A stretch of 47,823 bases of DNA, from NCBI GenBank assembly GCA_944376195.1, contig CALWBW010000016.1:1-47823 (forward strand), written 5' to 3'. This document shows positions 34,766-42,843 of the stretch, piece by piece. The notes beneath the pieces are model-generated. The model ran no database searches. It worked only from the letters and a program-made list of their open reading frames with translations, and was not told the origin of the DNA. Position 1 is the first letter of the stretch. Each line of letters begins with the position of its first letter. Made by a program: the position numbers and the translations under genes. This DNA comes from an uncultured Clostridia bacterium (GTDB taxonomy: Bacteria; Bacillota; Clostridia; Oscillospirales; QAMX01).

Positions 34766-34808
34766 AAGCAGCTTTGCAGGACATTGATCCTGCAAAGCTG
34801 CTTTTTTA
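34766..34808. terminator. Strong bidirectional terminator
   Basis: Perfect 16-bp stem (34766-34781 with 34788-34803), 6-base loop, T6 on the plus strand and a T-rich tail on the minus strand, between the small plus-strand gene and the RraA-family gene. Confidence 0.85.
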
Positions 34809-35714
34809 TCGATTGCCATCTTCTTTAGGGCATACATTTGCTTCTCGCTGCCTGGCCTGATTCAACTCTTCCGTCCAATCAAGATGACGATAAGGCTCTG
34901 CCTCCCGCGTATGATTTGCCCAAGAAACAAAATCCTTCATCATATCGTATGTCCAGGCTGTGTCGATCTGTGCGGTGGTATATACATGCTCTTTGAGACG
35001 CTGAAATCCGAAAATGTCACGGAGGTGCGATTTTTCTGCGTGGATACAGACACTCTCCGCCAAATGCGGCGGAATAAAAATCACACCGGAAATGGTGCCA
35101 AGCACGATATCTCCGGGAAGACAGGTCGCCGCACCAATACGGCAGGGAATGTTGATTCCCACCATAGTCACTTCTCCGATTCCATTGGGATCCACACCGC
35201 GATAGAAACATTGAAAATCCTGAATTTTTACGATTTGTTCCAAATCACGGATTCCACCCCAGATCACGGCGCCGCCGTTTTTGGTACGGGAAGCAATGGC
35301 GGTGGAAAGATTTCCTCCCACAAAGGTACCGTTAATAATTTTATCAAATAAATCGACGACAACAACGTCGCCTTCCACCAGATTGTCAATGACCCACTGA
35401 TTAAAGGTTCCCCTGCGATGTTCCCGTTGCTGTCCCTGCTGCAACATGGCATTGTTTAAATCTTCACGCTGCGGCACCATGACGCAGGTGACGGCACGGC
35501 CGACAAGCCGTCGTTCCGGTTGCGTCATGCGAAAACGACATTCGTATTGGCGGGGATATCCGTTTTGGTGCATAGGTCCCCAGGCTTCCTCAAAGGTGAT
35601 GTCGCGCAGCCGGCGCAGGATGTCGTCCGGTACACGAGGCCTTCCGTCGTCAAAACGCTCTCCGTTCCAGGCGGCAGTGATCTGGATGATATCATCTCGA
35701 CAATTAAACTGCAT
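34806..35714 (-). CDS. RraA-family protein (aldolase/regulator-like)
   Basis: 302 residues. The C-terminal two thirds hold the RraA fold with its landmarks GGNLSTAIASR, GAVIWGGIRD (the Arg-Asp pair that positions metal and substrate) and CLPGDIVLG. The family includes 4-hydroxy-4-methyl-2-oxoglutarate/oxaloacetate-type class II aldolases and the RNase E inhibitor RraA. Given the adjoining dehydratase and SDR genes, I infer an aldolase or decarboxylase step of sugar-acid breakdown. The N-terminal 90 residues are longer than in RraA itself. AAGGGG precedes the ATG. Last gene of the operon. Confidence 0.8.
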   Translation of the reverse strand: MQFNCRDDIIQITAAWNGERFDDGRPRVPDDILRRLRDITFEEAWGPMHQNGYPRQYECRFRMTQPERRLVGRAVTCVMVPQREDLNNAMLQQGQQREHRRGTFNQWVIDNLVEGDVVVVDLFDKIINGTFVGGNLSTAIASRTKNGGAVIWGGIRDLEQIVKIQDFQCFYRGVDPNGIGEVTMVGINIPCRIGAATCLPGDIVLGTISGVIFIPPHLAESVCIHAEKSHLRDIFGFQRLKEHVYTTAQIDTAWTYDMMKDFVSWANHTREAEPYRHLDWTEELNQARQREANVCPKEDGNR

Positions 35715-35763
35715 GAGGCACCCCTTTCGTCGTTCCGGCAGATGCCGGTAATCTTTTGGCTAT

Positions 35764-36558
35764 TCAGGTAATTAAAAATCCGCCGTCCACTGCGATACAC
35801 GCTCCGGAAATATGACTGGCTGCGTCGCTTGCGAGATAACAGACCATTCCAGCGATATCTGACGGACGTCCTTTTCGTTCAATACAGAAGACGTGATGGT
35901 GAAAATGCCGGACCGGAGGAATTTTGCGAAAGACGCGATCCTTTATAGGATGAATCAGATTTTGCACATCGGTTTTAAATTCAATTTCAACCTCCGCCGG
36001 CATAACAAGATTTGCTGTAATGCCATATTGCCCTACGGCAAGCGCCGCCTCCCGCGTAAACGCGCGGATTGCACCTTTGGACATGGCATAAACCGGATCA
36101 AACCGGGCAGGCATTTCAGAATGTACGGAGCCTATATTGATGATACGTCCATGCTCGCTGGATTTTAAATAGGGGAGCGCCGCTTGCACGCAATTGAAAT
36201 ATCCACCGAGATTGGTACGCATGATCAGATCAAACCCTGCCTCATCATACTGGTCAAACGTATAATTACTTTGAAGCGCCGCGTTATTTACTAAAATATC
36301 CAATCTGCCAAAGGTCTCGACTGCCCGGGAAATCAAATACTTTGCCTCTTCCGGCGTAGAGACATCCGCTTTCACACAAATGGCCTCTGCACCACGTGCG
36401 CGAAGAAGATCCATGGTTTCCTCAGCGGTTTGCGGATTGTAGTTATAGTTGACGACGACGCGCACATGCTGCTCCGCGAGAGCAGAAACAATCCCGCGTC
36501 CGATTCCTTTTCCAGAGCCGGTTACGACGGCTATACGGTCTTTGAGATCATAGTTCAC
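35764..36558 (-). CDS. SDR-family oxidoreductase
   Basis: 264 residues, classical short-chain dehydrogenase: TGSGKGIGRG cofactor loop (about 14-23), NNAA, catalytic Ser in NIGSVHS, YAMSK (Tyr-x3-Lys) and the C-terminal SGACIAVDGG. A His-rich insert (PPVRHFHHH) precedes the last helix. It probably oxidises or reduces a hydroxyl of a sugar-acid intermediate with NAD(P). GTG start with an upstream GGGGGC. 12 bases after the SDR-like gene. Confidence 0.88.
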   Translation of the reverse strand: MNYDLKDRIAVVTGSGKGIGRGIVSALAEQHVRVVVNYNYNPQTAEETMDLLRARGAEAICVKADVSTPEEAKYLISRAVETFGRLDILVNNAALQSNYTFDQYDEAGFDLIMRTNLGGYFNCVQAALPYLKSSEHGRIINIGSVHSEMPARFDPVYAMSKGAIRAFTREAALAVGQYGITANLVMPAEVEIEFKTDVQNLIHPIKDRVFRKIPPVRHFHHHVFCIERKGRPSDIAGMVCYLASDAASHISGACIAVDGGFLIT

Positions 36559-36570
36559 GGAAACGCCCCC

Positions 36571-37104
36571 TTATTTCTGATGATAATGTGCGGCGTCCGT
36601 ACGAATTTCGCAGCCGTACATCGCCTGATTTTCTGCGACGGACAGTACAAGTTCCGCCGTTTTTGCTGGATTATCAGTATCGGCAACTTCCGCAGGCTGT
36701 ATCAGGTTCACCCGCACGCCGGTGCCGGCGACATAAATGCATAAATCTCGAAACAACAGCTGCATTCCGCCCATTGCCGCAGAGAAACCAATTGCACGGC
36801 CGTTTGGCTTGTCCGCATCCCCGCTGCCGATCAGGACTATGGCGCCCTCTTTTCTGGGCATCATGGCGTTCGCCGCGCGGCGGCTGTAAAAAAACGCACT
36901 TTTTAAATGATGATCCACTGTTGCAAAGAGACGATAAAAGGAACCGTCTTCCAACGTCATGGGGTCTGCCTGACGTGCGCAGAGAATTACAATATCCGCG
37001 TTTTCCAGTTCTTCTTCACGGCACGGCTCATAGCCTTTGGAAATCCCTAACGACTCCAGAGCCTGCCCAACCGGACTGGTTCTATCTGAAAGGAAAAATT
37101 TCAT
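36571..37104 (-). CDS. SDR-like protein lacking catalytic motifs
   Basis: 177 residues. The strand order and the segments IVLIGSGD and VRVNLIQPAEV fit the second half of an SDR Rossmann fold, but the Gly-rich cofactor loop is absent (SDRTSPVGQ takes its place) and Tyr-x3-Lys is replaced by FSAAMGG. It is shorter than an SDR (about 250). I infer a non-catalytic partner of the canonical SDR encoded 12 bases downstream. The start at 37104 (GGAG 11 bases upstream) is preferred; an ATG at 37131 overlapping the previous gene is possible. Confidence 0.65.
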   Translation of the reverse strand: MKFFLSDRTSPVGQALESLGISKGYEPCREEELENADIVILCARQADPMTLEDGSFYRLFATVDHHLKSAFFYSRRAANAMMPRKEGAIVLIGSGDADKPNGRAIGFSAAMGGMQLLFRDLCIYVAGTGVRVNLIQPAEVADTDNPAKTAELVLSVAENQAMYGCEIRTDAAHYHQK

Positions 37105-37111
37105 CTTGTTC

Positions 37112-38428
37112 TCAACTCCATAAACGGTCATTTGCGACGCAGGTATTCCACTGTTCCGTGGAAGCCCAGATTTCCGGATAAGCCGGATGCAGGTGCTGGG
37201 CGATCACCTCGTCGTTTAAATCTTCAATCCCCAATCCCGGCTCGTCATCCAGACGAATCCAACCGTTCTCGACAATCGGCTTTTTGCGGCCGATTACGAG
37301 ATCATCCCACCAATCCGTATCCGCAGAGTGATATTCCAAAGCCAGGAAATTTTCACTTGCCATACAGGCATGTGCTGCCGCCATGCATCCCACGGGACTT
37401 TCCGCCATATGGACAGCCATGGCTACTCCGTATTTTAATGCAAGATCGCCGGTTTTCTTCAGTTCCAGAATGCCGCCTACCGTTAAAACATCCGGATGAA
37501 TCACGGATACGCCCCCCGCTTTCAAAAGGGGCTCAAAATTGTCGCTTAGATAAATATCTTCCCCGGTACAAATGGGAATGGTTGTAGCGTTGCGCAGACG
37601 GACATACTGTTGTGTATATTGCCAGGGTACCATGTCCTCCAGCCAGGCAAGGTTGTATTTTTCCAATCGGTGTGCCAGTTTGATACAATCCTCCACGCAG
37701 ATGTGACCGAAATGATCAATGGCAAGGGGAATTTCATATCCGATCACGGAACGAACCTCGCAAACATACTGTTCCAAAACATCAAAGCCATGCTCGGTGA
37801 CATGAATTCCGGTAAAAGGATGCGCAATATTCTGTTCGTCATAGCGAAGATTACGGCGGCGATATTCGGAGAATGTGCCGTCTTCCAGGATGGGATCATA
37901 GGGGGATCCATCTGGCAGGCACAGCGTTCCCGGTTCTCCCTGAAGTTGTCCGATCCCGAGATCCATTTTTAAAAAGGTAAACCCGCGCTCCATACGCAAT
38001 TTTAACGCATTGCCCATTGCAAGGCCCGTATCCCGCCCGCCGACATCCGTATCGCAATACATCCGAAGCCGGTCACGGAAACGTCCACCCAGCATTCGGT
38101 AGACTGGTACGCCGTAGGCCTTGCCTGCAAGGTCCCAAAGCGCTACTTCTACGCCGGAAACACCGCCGCCTTGCCGCGCGTGATGGCCAAATTGTTTAAT
38201 ACGGCGAAAAAGCCGGTCGACATCGCAGGGATTTTCCCCGAGTAGCCGGCTTTTCAGCAATTCGGCATACGTGCGCGTCGCGCCGTCGCGGACTTCACCG
38301 AGACCGACGATACCCTGGTTTGTTATGATTTTCATCAGGGTACAATGCATGGGGGCTCCGACAATATCGGCAAAGCGAATATCGGTAATTTTCAGCTGCG
38401 ATGGATTTGAACAAGTGTTAAATCCCAC
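37112..38428 (-). CDS. Enolase-superfamily dehydratase (mandelate racemase/muconate lactonizing type)
   Basis: 438 residues. N-terminal capping domain (about 10-135, TRTYAELL, EVALWDLAGKAYGVPVY) and C-terminal barrel. Second-strand base motif KMD, metal ligands Asp in AIDHFGH, Glu in WLEDMVPW and Glu in CTGEDIY, and the His of VHMAESPVG at the end. Such enzymes abstract the alpha-proton of a carboxylate; most bacterial relatives in catabolic operons dehydrate sugar acids. An insertion around 165-205 is long. The substrate cannot be deduced. GTG start with AAAGGAG upstream. First gene of a four-gene operon. Confidence 0.86.
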   Translation of the reverse strand: MGFNTCSNPSQLKITDIRFADIVGAPMHCTLMKIITNQGIVGLGEVRDGATRTYAELLKSRLLGENPCDVDRLFRRIKQFGHHARQGGGVSGVEVALWDLAGKAYGVPVYRMLGGRFRDRLRMYCDTDVGGRDTGLAMGNALKLRMERGFTFLKMDLGIGQLQGEPGTLCLPDGSPYDPILEDGTFSEYRRRNLRYDEQNIAHPFTGIHVTEHGFDVLEQYVCEVRSVIGYEIPLAIDHFGHICVEDCIKLAHRLEKYNLAWLEDMVPWQYTQQYVRLRNATTIPICTGEDIYLSDNFEPLLKAGGVSVIHPDVLTVGGILELKKTGDLALKYGVAMAVHMAESPVGCMAAAHACMASENFLALEYHSADTDWWDDLVIGRKKPIVENGWIRLDDEPGLGIEDLNDEVIAQHLHPAYPEIWASTEQWNTCVANDRLWS

Positions 38429-38485
38429 GTTCCTGATCTCTCCTTTCCCAGGCGATGCTTTACATTGCGCCTTCTCTTACTTTGG

Positions 38486-38514
38486 ATTGTAATGATATCC
38501 CTATAAACTGTCAA
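38486..38514 (-). promoter_or_regulatory. Promoter of the sugar-acid operon
   Basis: Minus strand TTGACA (38514-38509), 17-base spacer, TACAAT (38491-38486), about 55 bases before the first start codon. Confidence 0.7.
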
Positions 38515-38528
38515 TATCATTTCCTAAT

Positions 38529-38559
38529 AAATTGTGCATTTTCACGTAAAATACAATTT
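38529..38559. promoter_or_regulatory. Operator-like inverted repeat
   Basis: AAATTGT-gc-ATTTT, 5-base centre, AAAAT-ACAATTT: 12 complementary pairs with a 2-base bulge, 15 bases upstream of the -35 box of the sugar-acid operon. Likely a regulator site; no regulator gene is nearby. The rest of 38560-38640 holds nothing I can name. Confidence 0.45.
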
Positions 38560-38649
38560 GAAGGATGTTAGCATAGATGGGGATGACTGTTAGGGCTCTA
38601 TATGAAAAACCATCACACCGCGGCAGAGGAGAAATTCTAGAAACGAACG

Positions 38650-38705
38650 TTTTACTTACATTTAACGAAGTTGAGATTCTGTATTTAACAAGAACCGATT
38701 ATGAT
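38650..38705 (+). promoter_or_regulatory. Pst promoter with PHO-box-like repeats
   Basis: TTTTAC (38650-38655) and TTTAAC (38661-38666) are 11 bases apart, as PhoP half-sites are, and a further TTTAAC lies at 38684-38689. A TATGAT -10 (38700-38705) has only a poor -35 (TTCTGT) 17 bases upstream, as expected for an activator-dependent promoter. Confidence 0.45.
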
Positions 38706-38754
38706 AATTGGCGTAGCAAGACGAAAGAAACGAAAAAGTAAGGAGATTTTGAAC

Positions 38755-39600
38755 ATGAAAAAAGTACTTGCATTAGCGGCAGCACTGATGATGCTGGCCG
38801 GAGCACTCACAGGTTGCGCAGGAAACACTGCCAATGAGGACATTGCGGTCATTTCACGTGAGGAAGGTTCGGGTACCCGTTCTGCGTTCATTGAATTGAC
38901 GGGCGTAGAGGTTGACGGTGTGGATCAGACAACACAGAAAGCGGAGATCAATAATTCAACCGCCGTTGTCATGCAGACGATCGCCGGAAACAAAGCGGCA
39001 ATCGGGTACATTTCGCTGGGGTCTTTGGATAATTCCATTAAGGCTGTCAATGTAGATGGCGTTGAGGCAACGGCAGAAAACGTTCAGAACGAAACCTACC
39101 CGATTTCCCGTCCGTTCAATGTGGCAACGCTTGGCGAATTGACAAACGAAGCGGCAAAAGATTTTCTGAATTACATCCTCAGCGATGAGGGCCAGGCAAT
39201 CATTACGGAAAAAGGCTATGTCTCCACGGCAACAACCGGTGCCTTTACTTCTACGAATCCGAGCGGTACGGTAACAGTTGCAGGATCGTCCTCCGTTTCT
39301 CCTGTGATGGAGAAGTTGGCTGAGGCTTACATGGCGATCAACGGGAATGTAACGATTCAGATTCAGACTTCCGACTCCAGCACGGGGATGAGTTCGGCCA
39401 TTGAAGGACTTTGCGACATTGGAATGGCGTCTCGCGCAGTCAAGGATAGCGAACTTGCGGAAGGTCTTGTATCCACGACAATTTGTATGGATGGGATTGC
39501 CGTTGTGGTCAATCAGGAAAATGAAGTCTCGAATCTTACGCTGGAGCAGATCCGCCAGATCTTTGTCGGAGAAGTAACGAGCTGGGGTGATATTGCGTAA
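38755..39600 (+). CDS. pstS: Phosphate-binding lipoprotein PstS, circularly permuted
   Basis: 281 residues, extracytoplasmic phosphate-binding lipoprotein (signal peptide, lipobox LTGC with Cys21). The domain order is inverted. Residues 29-158 match the normal C-terminal half (SREEGSGTR, then NNSTAVVMQTIAG, AAIGYISLG, FLNYILSDEGQ). Residues 171-281 match the normal N-terminal half (VTVAGSSSVSPVMEKLAEAY, DIGMASRAVKD, MDGIAVVVN, LEQIRQIF) and stop at TSWGDIA, exactly where the normal protein would run on into SREEGSGTR. All phosphate-contact segments are present. The start at 38755 has AAGGAG upstream. First gene of pstSCAB. Confidence 0.9.
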   Translation: MKKVLALAAALMMLAGALTGCAGNTANEDIAVISREEGSGTRSAFIELTGVEVDGVDQTTQKAEINNSTAVVMQTIAGNKAAIGYISLGSLDNSIKAVNVDGVEATAENVQNETYPISRPFNVATLGELTNEAAKDFLNYILSDEGQAIITEKGYVSTATTGAFTSTNPSGTVTVAGSSSVSPVMEKLAEAYMAINGNVTIQIQTSDSSTGMSSAIEGLCDIGMASRAVKDSELAEGLVSTTICMDGIAVVVNQENEVSNLTLEQIRQIFVGEVTSWGDIA

Positions 39601-39623
39601 TGTATACGGCGTTTTTAAATGAT

Positions 39624-39655
39624 AAAGCAACGGATGGACCTCCATCCGTTGCTTT
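39624..39655 (+). other. Perfect hairpin between pstS and pstC
   Basis: A 14-bp stem with a 4-base loop and only TTT after it, lying in the 76-base gap. Such hairpins often protect the pstS message or partly end transcription, giving more binding protein than permease. The effect here is inferred. Confidence 0.6.
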
Positions 39656-39676
39656 GCCGGTAATCGGGAGAAAACT

Positions 39677-40540
39677 ATGAAACGTGGCAATCAATTAAAC
39701 TTTCGTGAATTTGCAATGCAGATCGTTTTTCTGGCGACGGCATGCGTCTCCATTTTAGCCGTGATCCTGATTTGTGTATTCCTTTTTGCAAATGGAATTC
39801 CGACAATGCGAGAAATTGGTTTTGTTAATTTTCTATTTGGAACCACCTGGGCGCCAAATCAGAATCTGTACGGCATTTTTCCGATGATTATCGCCAGTAT
39901 AATTGTGACAGCCGGTGCAATTCTCATTGGCGTTCCGGCAGGTCTGCTCTGTGCTATTTTTCTGGCACGTTTTTGTCCGCCGAGGCTGTATAAAATTTTG
40001 AAGCCTGCAGCGGAACTTCTGGCGGGAATTCCTTCAATTGTATATGGTTTTTTTGGACTCATGGTCATTGTACCGTTAATGCAAAATTTGGTAGGCGGTG
40101 GTGGGAAAAATATCATCACTGCTTCTCTGATGCTGGGAATTATGATTTTGCCCACGATTATTAATGTGGCGGAAGCCTCTATTCGAGCCGTTCCGCAAAG
40201 TTACTACGAGGGTTCTCTGGCCCTGGGCGCTACGCACGAACGCAGTGTGTTTTCTGCGACGCTGCCCGCTGCGAAATCCGGAATTTTAGCCGGAATTATC
40301 CTCGGTGTAGGTCGTGCGATCGGCGAAACGATGGCGGTTGTTATGATCGCGGGCAACCAGCCGATTTTACCGGAGAGCATTCTGTCCGGCGTACGAACGC
40401 TTACAGCGAATATCGTTTTGGAAATGGGATACGCAACGGATCTTCATCGTGAAGCTTTGATAGCCTGCGGCGTAGTGCTGTTTGTCTTTATCCTTTTGAT
40501 TAATTTGTGCTTTTCTGCATTGAAACGGAGGGCGGAATAA
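39677..40540 (+). CDS. pstC: Phosphate ABC transporter permease PstC
   Basis: 287 residues, six membrane helices. Family landmarks: an N-terminal helix (about 14-38), the periplasmic LFGTTWAP segment, GIPSIVYGFFGL (about 116-127) and the ATPase-coupling EGSLALGATHERSVF loop. It pairs with PstA to form the inward phosphate channel. Its stop codon overlaps the pstA start (TAATG). Confidence 0.95.
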   Translation: MKRGNQLNFREFAMQIVFLATACVSILAVILICVFLFANGIPTMREIGFVNFLFGTTWAPNQNLYGIFPMIIASIIVTAGAILIGVPAGLLCAIFLARFCPPRLYKILKPAAELLAGIPSIVYGFFGLMVIVPLMQNLVGGGGKNIITASLMLGIMILPTIINVAEASIRAVPQSYYEGSLALGATHERSVFSATLPAAKSGILAGIILGVGRAIGETMAVVMIAGNQPILPESILSGVRTLTANIVLEMGYATDLHREALIACGVVLFVFILLINLCFSALKRRAE

Positions 40541-41400
40541 TGCGTAAAAAAAGAACGCCAGCCAAATGGATCACCGCATGCCGAAATCATCCCATGTCGT
40601 TTTTGCAGAGAGTTCTGGTATTCCTTGCCGCTTTTATTACTTTCAGTATTTTAGTGGCGTTGATTGTTTATATTCTGGTGATGGGCGTGCCCAATCTTCG
40701 TCCAAGCTTATTTGCCTGGAAATACACTTCGGAAAATGCTTCTATGCTTCCCGCAATTATCAATACGCTGGTGATGATTGTGCTGGTACTCTTGTTATCG
40801 GTGCCTTTTGGCGTCGGCGCGGCGATTTATCTGGTTGAGTATGCAAAGCGGGGAAATAAACTGGTCAAGCTGGTACGCATTACGGCGGAGACGCTTTCCG
40901 GTATTCCTTCCATCGTCTATGGCCTTTTCGGTTTTTTAATGTTTGTGGTGGCCCTTCACATGGGAAACTCCATGTTGGCCGGTGCGCTGACCCTTGCCAT
41001 TATGGTATTGCCTACGATTCTGCGTACAACGGAAGAGGCCTTGAAGGCAGTGCCGGATTCCTTCCGGGAGGGCAGCTTTGGACTTGGCGCCGGGCGCTTG
41101 CGGACAGTATTCCGCATTGTGCTGCCTTCCGCGGTACCGGGAATTTTCTCCGGCGTGATTCTAGCCATTGGCCGAGTTGTCGGGGAGACGGCAGCTCTGA
41201 TTTTTACCTCCGGTACTGTGACCGGTGTGGCAGGTGGACTGTTGGAGTCGGGAAGAACGTTGGCAATCCATATGTACTGTCTTTTGAATGAGGGTCTTTA
41301 TACAAAAGAAGCCTATGCCACGGCGGTTGTGTTGCTGGTTCTGGTAATTGGAATCAATGCACTTTCCGGCGCTGTTGCCAAGCGGATTACAAAGAGCTGA
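40540..41400 (+). CDS. pstA: Phosphate ABC transporter permease PstA
   Basis: 286 residues, second membrane subunit of the phosphate transporter. It has GIPSIVYGLFGFLMF, the EGSFGLGAGRLRTVF coupling loop and GRVVGETAAL, all typical. The start at 40540 overlaps the pstC stop by one base and has GGAGG 9-10 bases upstream; the ATG at 40507 lies inside pstC. Confidence 0.95.
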   Translation: MRKKRTPAKWITACRNHPMSFLQRVLVFLAAFITFSILVALIVYILVMGVPNLRPSLFAWKYTSENASMLPAIINTLVMIVLVLLLSVPFGVGAAIYLVEYAKRGNKLVKLVRITAETLSGIPSIVYGLFGFLMFVVALHMGNSMLAGALTLAIMVLPTILRTTEEALKAVPDSFREGSFGLGAGRLRTVFRIVLPSAVPGIFSGVILAIGRVVGETAALIFTSGTVTGVAGGLLESGRTLAIHMYCLLNEGLYTKEAYATAVVLLVLVIGINALSGAVAKRITKS

Positions 41401-41443
41401 CAGTGAAAAAGTGAGTAGTTCATGGAACATTTGAGGTAACAAT

Positions 41444-42193
41444 ATGGATAAAATGGTAATCGAAAATCTGGATCTCTGGTATGGTGATTTTCAGGCCCTG
41501 AAAAAAATCAATTTGCATCTGCCGCAAAATGAGATTACAGCGTTTATCGGTCCTTCCGGATGCGGAAAGTCCACCCTTTTGAAATCGCTCAATCGGATGA
41601 ACGATTTGGTGGAGGGCTGTCGGATTGAAGGGTCAATTACGCTGGACGGCGAAGATATTTATGGAAAAATTGATGTAAATCATCTGCGAAAACGGGTTGG
41701 CATGGTTTTTCAAAAGCCCAATCCGTTTCCAATGAGTGTTTACGATAATATTGCCTATGGACCCCGTACGCATGGAATCCACTCTAAAGGGCGGTTGGAT
41801 GAAATTGTGGAAAAATCGCTGCGGGACGCGGCAATTTGGGACGAACTCAGTGATCGTTTAAAAAAGAGTGCGTTAGGCCTTTCCGGCGGTCAGCAGCAGC
41901 GGCTTTGTATCGCACGGGCATTGGCCGTAGAACCGGAAGTTTTGTTAATGGATGAACCGACCTCCGCGCTTGACCCGATCTCGACCTCCAAAATAGAAGA
42001 CCTTGCTCAGGAGCTGAAAAAAGATTATACTATCGTTATGGTTACACACAACATGCAGCAGGCGGCGCGTATTTCTGATAAAACGGCATTTTTTCTGCTC
42101 GGGGAAGTAATCGAGTTTGGAGATACCGAGCAGCTGTTTTCCGTTCCGAAGGATCGCCGGACGGAAGACTATATCACGGGGAGGTTTGGATGA
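41444..42193 (+). CDS. pstB: Phosphate ABC transporter ATPase PstB
   Basis: 249 residues. Walker [10 protein letters not shown] (36-44), QKPNPFPMS (the PstB-typical Q-loop), LSGGQQQR signature, [12 protein letters not shown]alker B and VTHNMQQA. It powers PstCA. The upstream site is weak (GAGG). Its end overlaps phoU by four bases. Confidence 0.97.
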   Translation: MDKMVIENLDLWYGDFQALKKINLHLPQNEITAFIGPSGCGKSTLLKSLNRMNDLVEGCRIEGSITLDGEDIYGKIDVNHLRKRVGMVFQKPNPFPMSVYDNIAYGPRTHGIHSKGRLDEIVEKSLRDAAIWDELSDRLKKSALGLSGGQQQRLCIARALAVEPEVLLMDEPTSALDPISTSKIEDLAQELKKDYTIVMVTHNMQQAARISDKTAFFLLGEVIEFGDTEQLFSVPKDRRTEDYITGRFG

Positions 42194-42837
42194 TGCGCAG
42201 CAAATTCGACGAACAGCTGGAATATTTGAATGTAGAACTGATAAAAATGGGCGCTCTTTGCGAGGAAGCAATTTCCTCCGCTATAAAAGCGCTTCTGGAC
42301 GACGATCAGGAAATGTCGCGCAAGGCGCAGGATACAGACCGGGAAATCGACCAAAAAGAACGGGATATTGAATCGCTCTGTTTGAAATTGTTGTTGCAGC
42401 AGCAACCTGTCGCGCGGGATCTGCGGGTGATTTCTTCCGCGCTGAAAATGATTTCGGATATGGAGCGTATTGGCGATCAGGCATCGGATATCGCGGAAAT
42501 TACGGCGTTTATCAGTGGAAACGAAGTGCAAAGCCGGATTCATATTCGGGATATGGCGCTTGCAGCGATTAATATGGTGACAGAAAGTATCGATTCTTTT
42601 GTGAGAAAGGATATGTCGCTTGCTCAAAATGTGATTCAATCGGATGATACGGTGGATGCGCTGTTTTTGAAGGTAAAAGAGGAACTCATTTCGTTGATAA
42701 AAGGCGACAACGGCAGCGCGGAAGCATATATGGATCTTTTGATGATCGCCAAATATCTTGAGCGTATTGGCGATCATGCCACGAATATTGCGGAATGGGT
42801 GCTGTTTTCTATTACCGGAAAACACGTGGAAGGTTGA
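42190..42837 (+). CDS. phoU: Phosphate transport regulator PhoU
   Basis: 215 residues, all-helical, with two PhoU repeats. The metal-binding sequences occur as [18 protein letters not shown] (first repeat) and [20 protein letters not shown] (second). PhoU links Pst activity to the PhoR kinase and keeps it off when phosphate is plentiful. It overlaps pstB; two ATGs in a row are possible starts, the first 5 bases and the second 8 bases after GGGAGG. Confidence 0.95.
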   Translation: MMRSKFDEQLEYLNVELIKMGALCEEAISSAIKALLDDDQEMSRKAQDTDREIDQKERDIESLCLKLLLQQQPVARDLRVISSALKMISDMERIGDQASDIAEITAFISGNEVQSRIHIRDMALAAINMVTESIDSFVRKDMSLAQNVIQSDDTVDALFLKVKEELISLIKGDNGSAEAYMDLLMIAKYLERIGDHATNIAEWVLFSITGKHVEG

Positions 42838-42843
42838 GGCGCT

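Noticed and set aside
34266..34784. 172-codon minus-strand ORF
   Set aside because: Covers a promoter, a small real gene in another phase and a terminator; no ribosome binding site.
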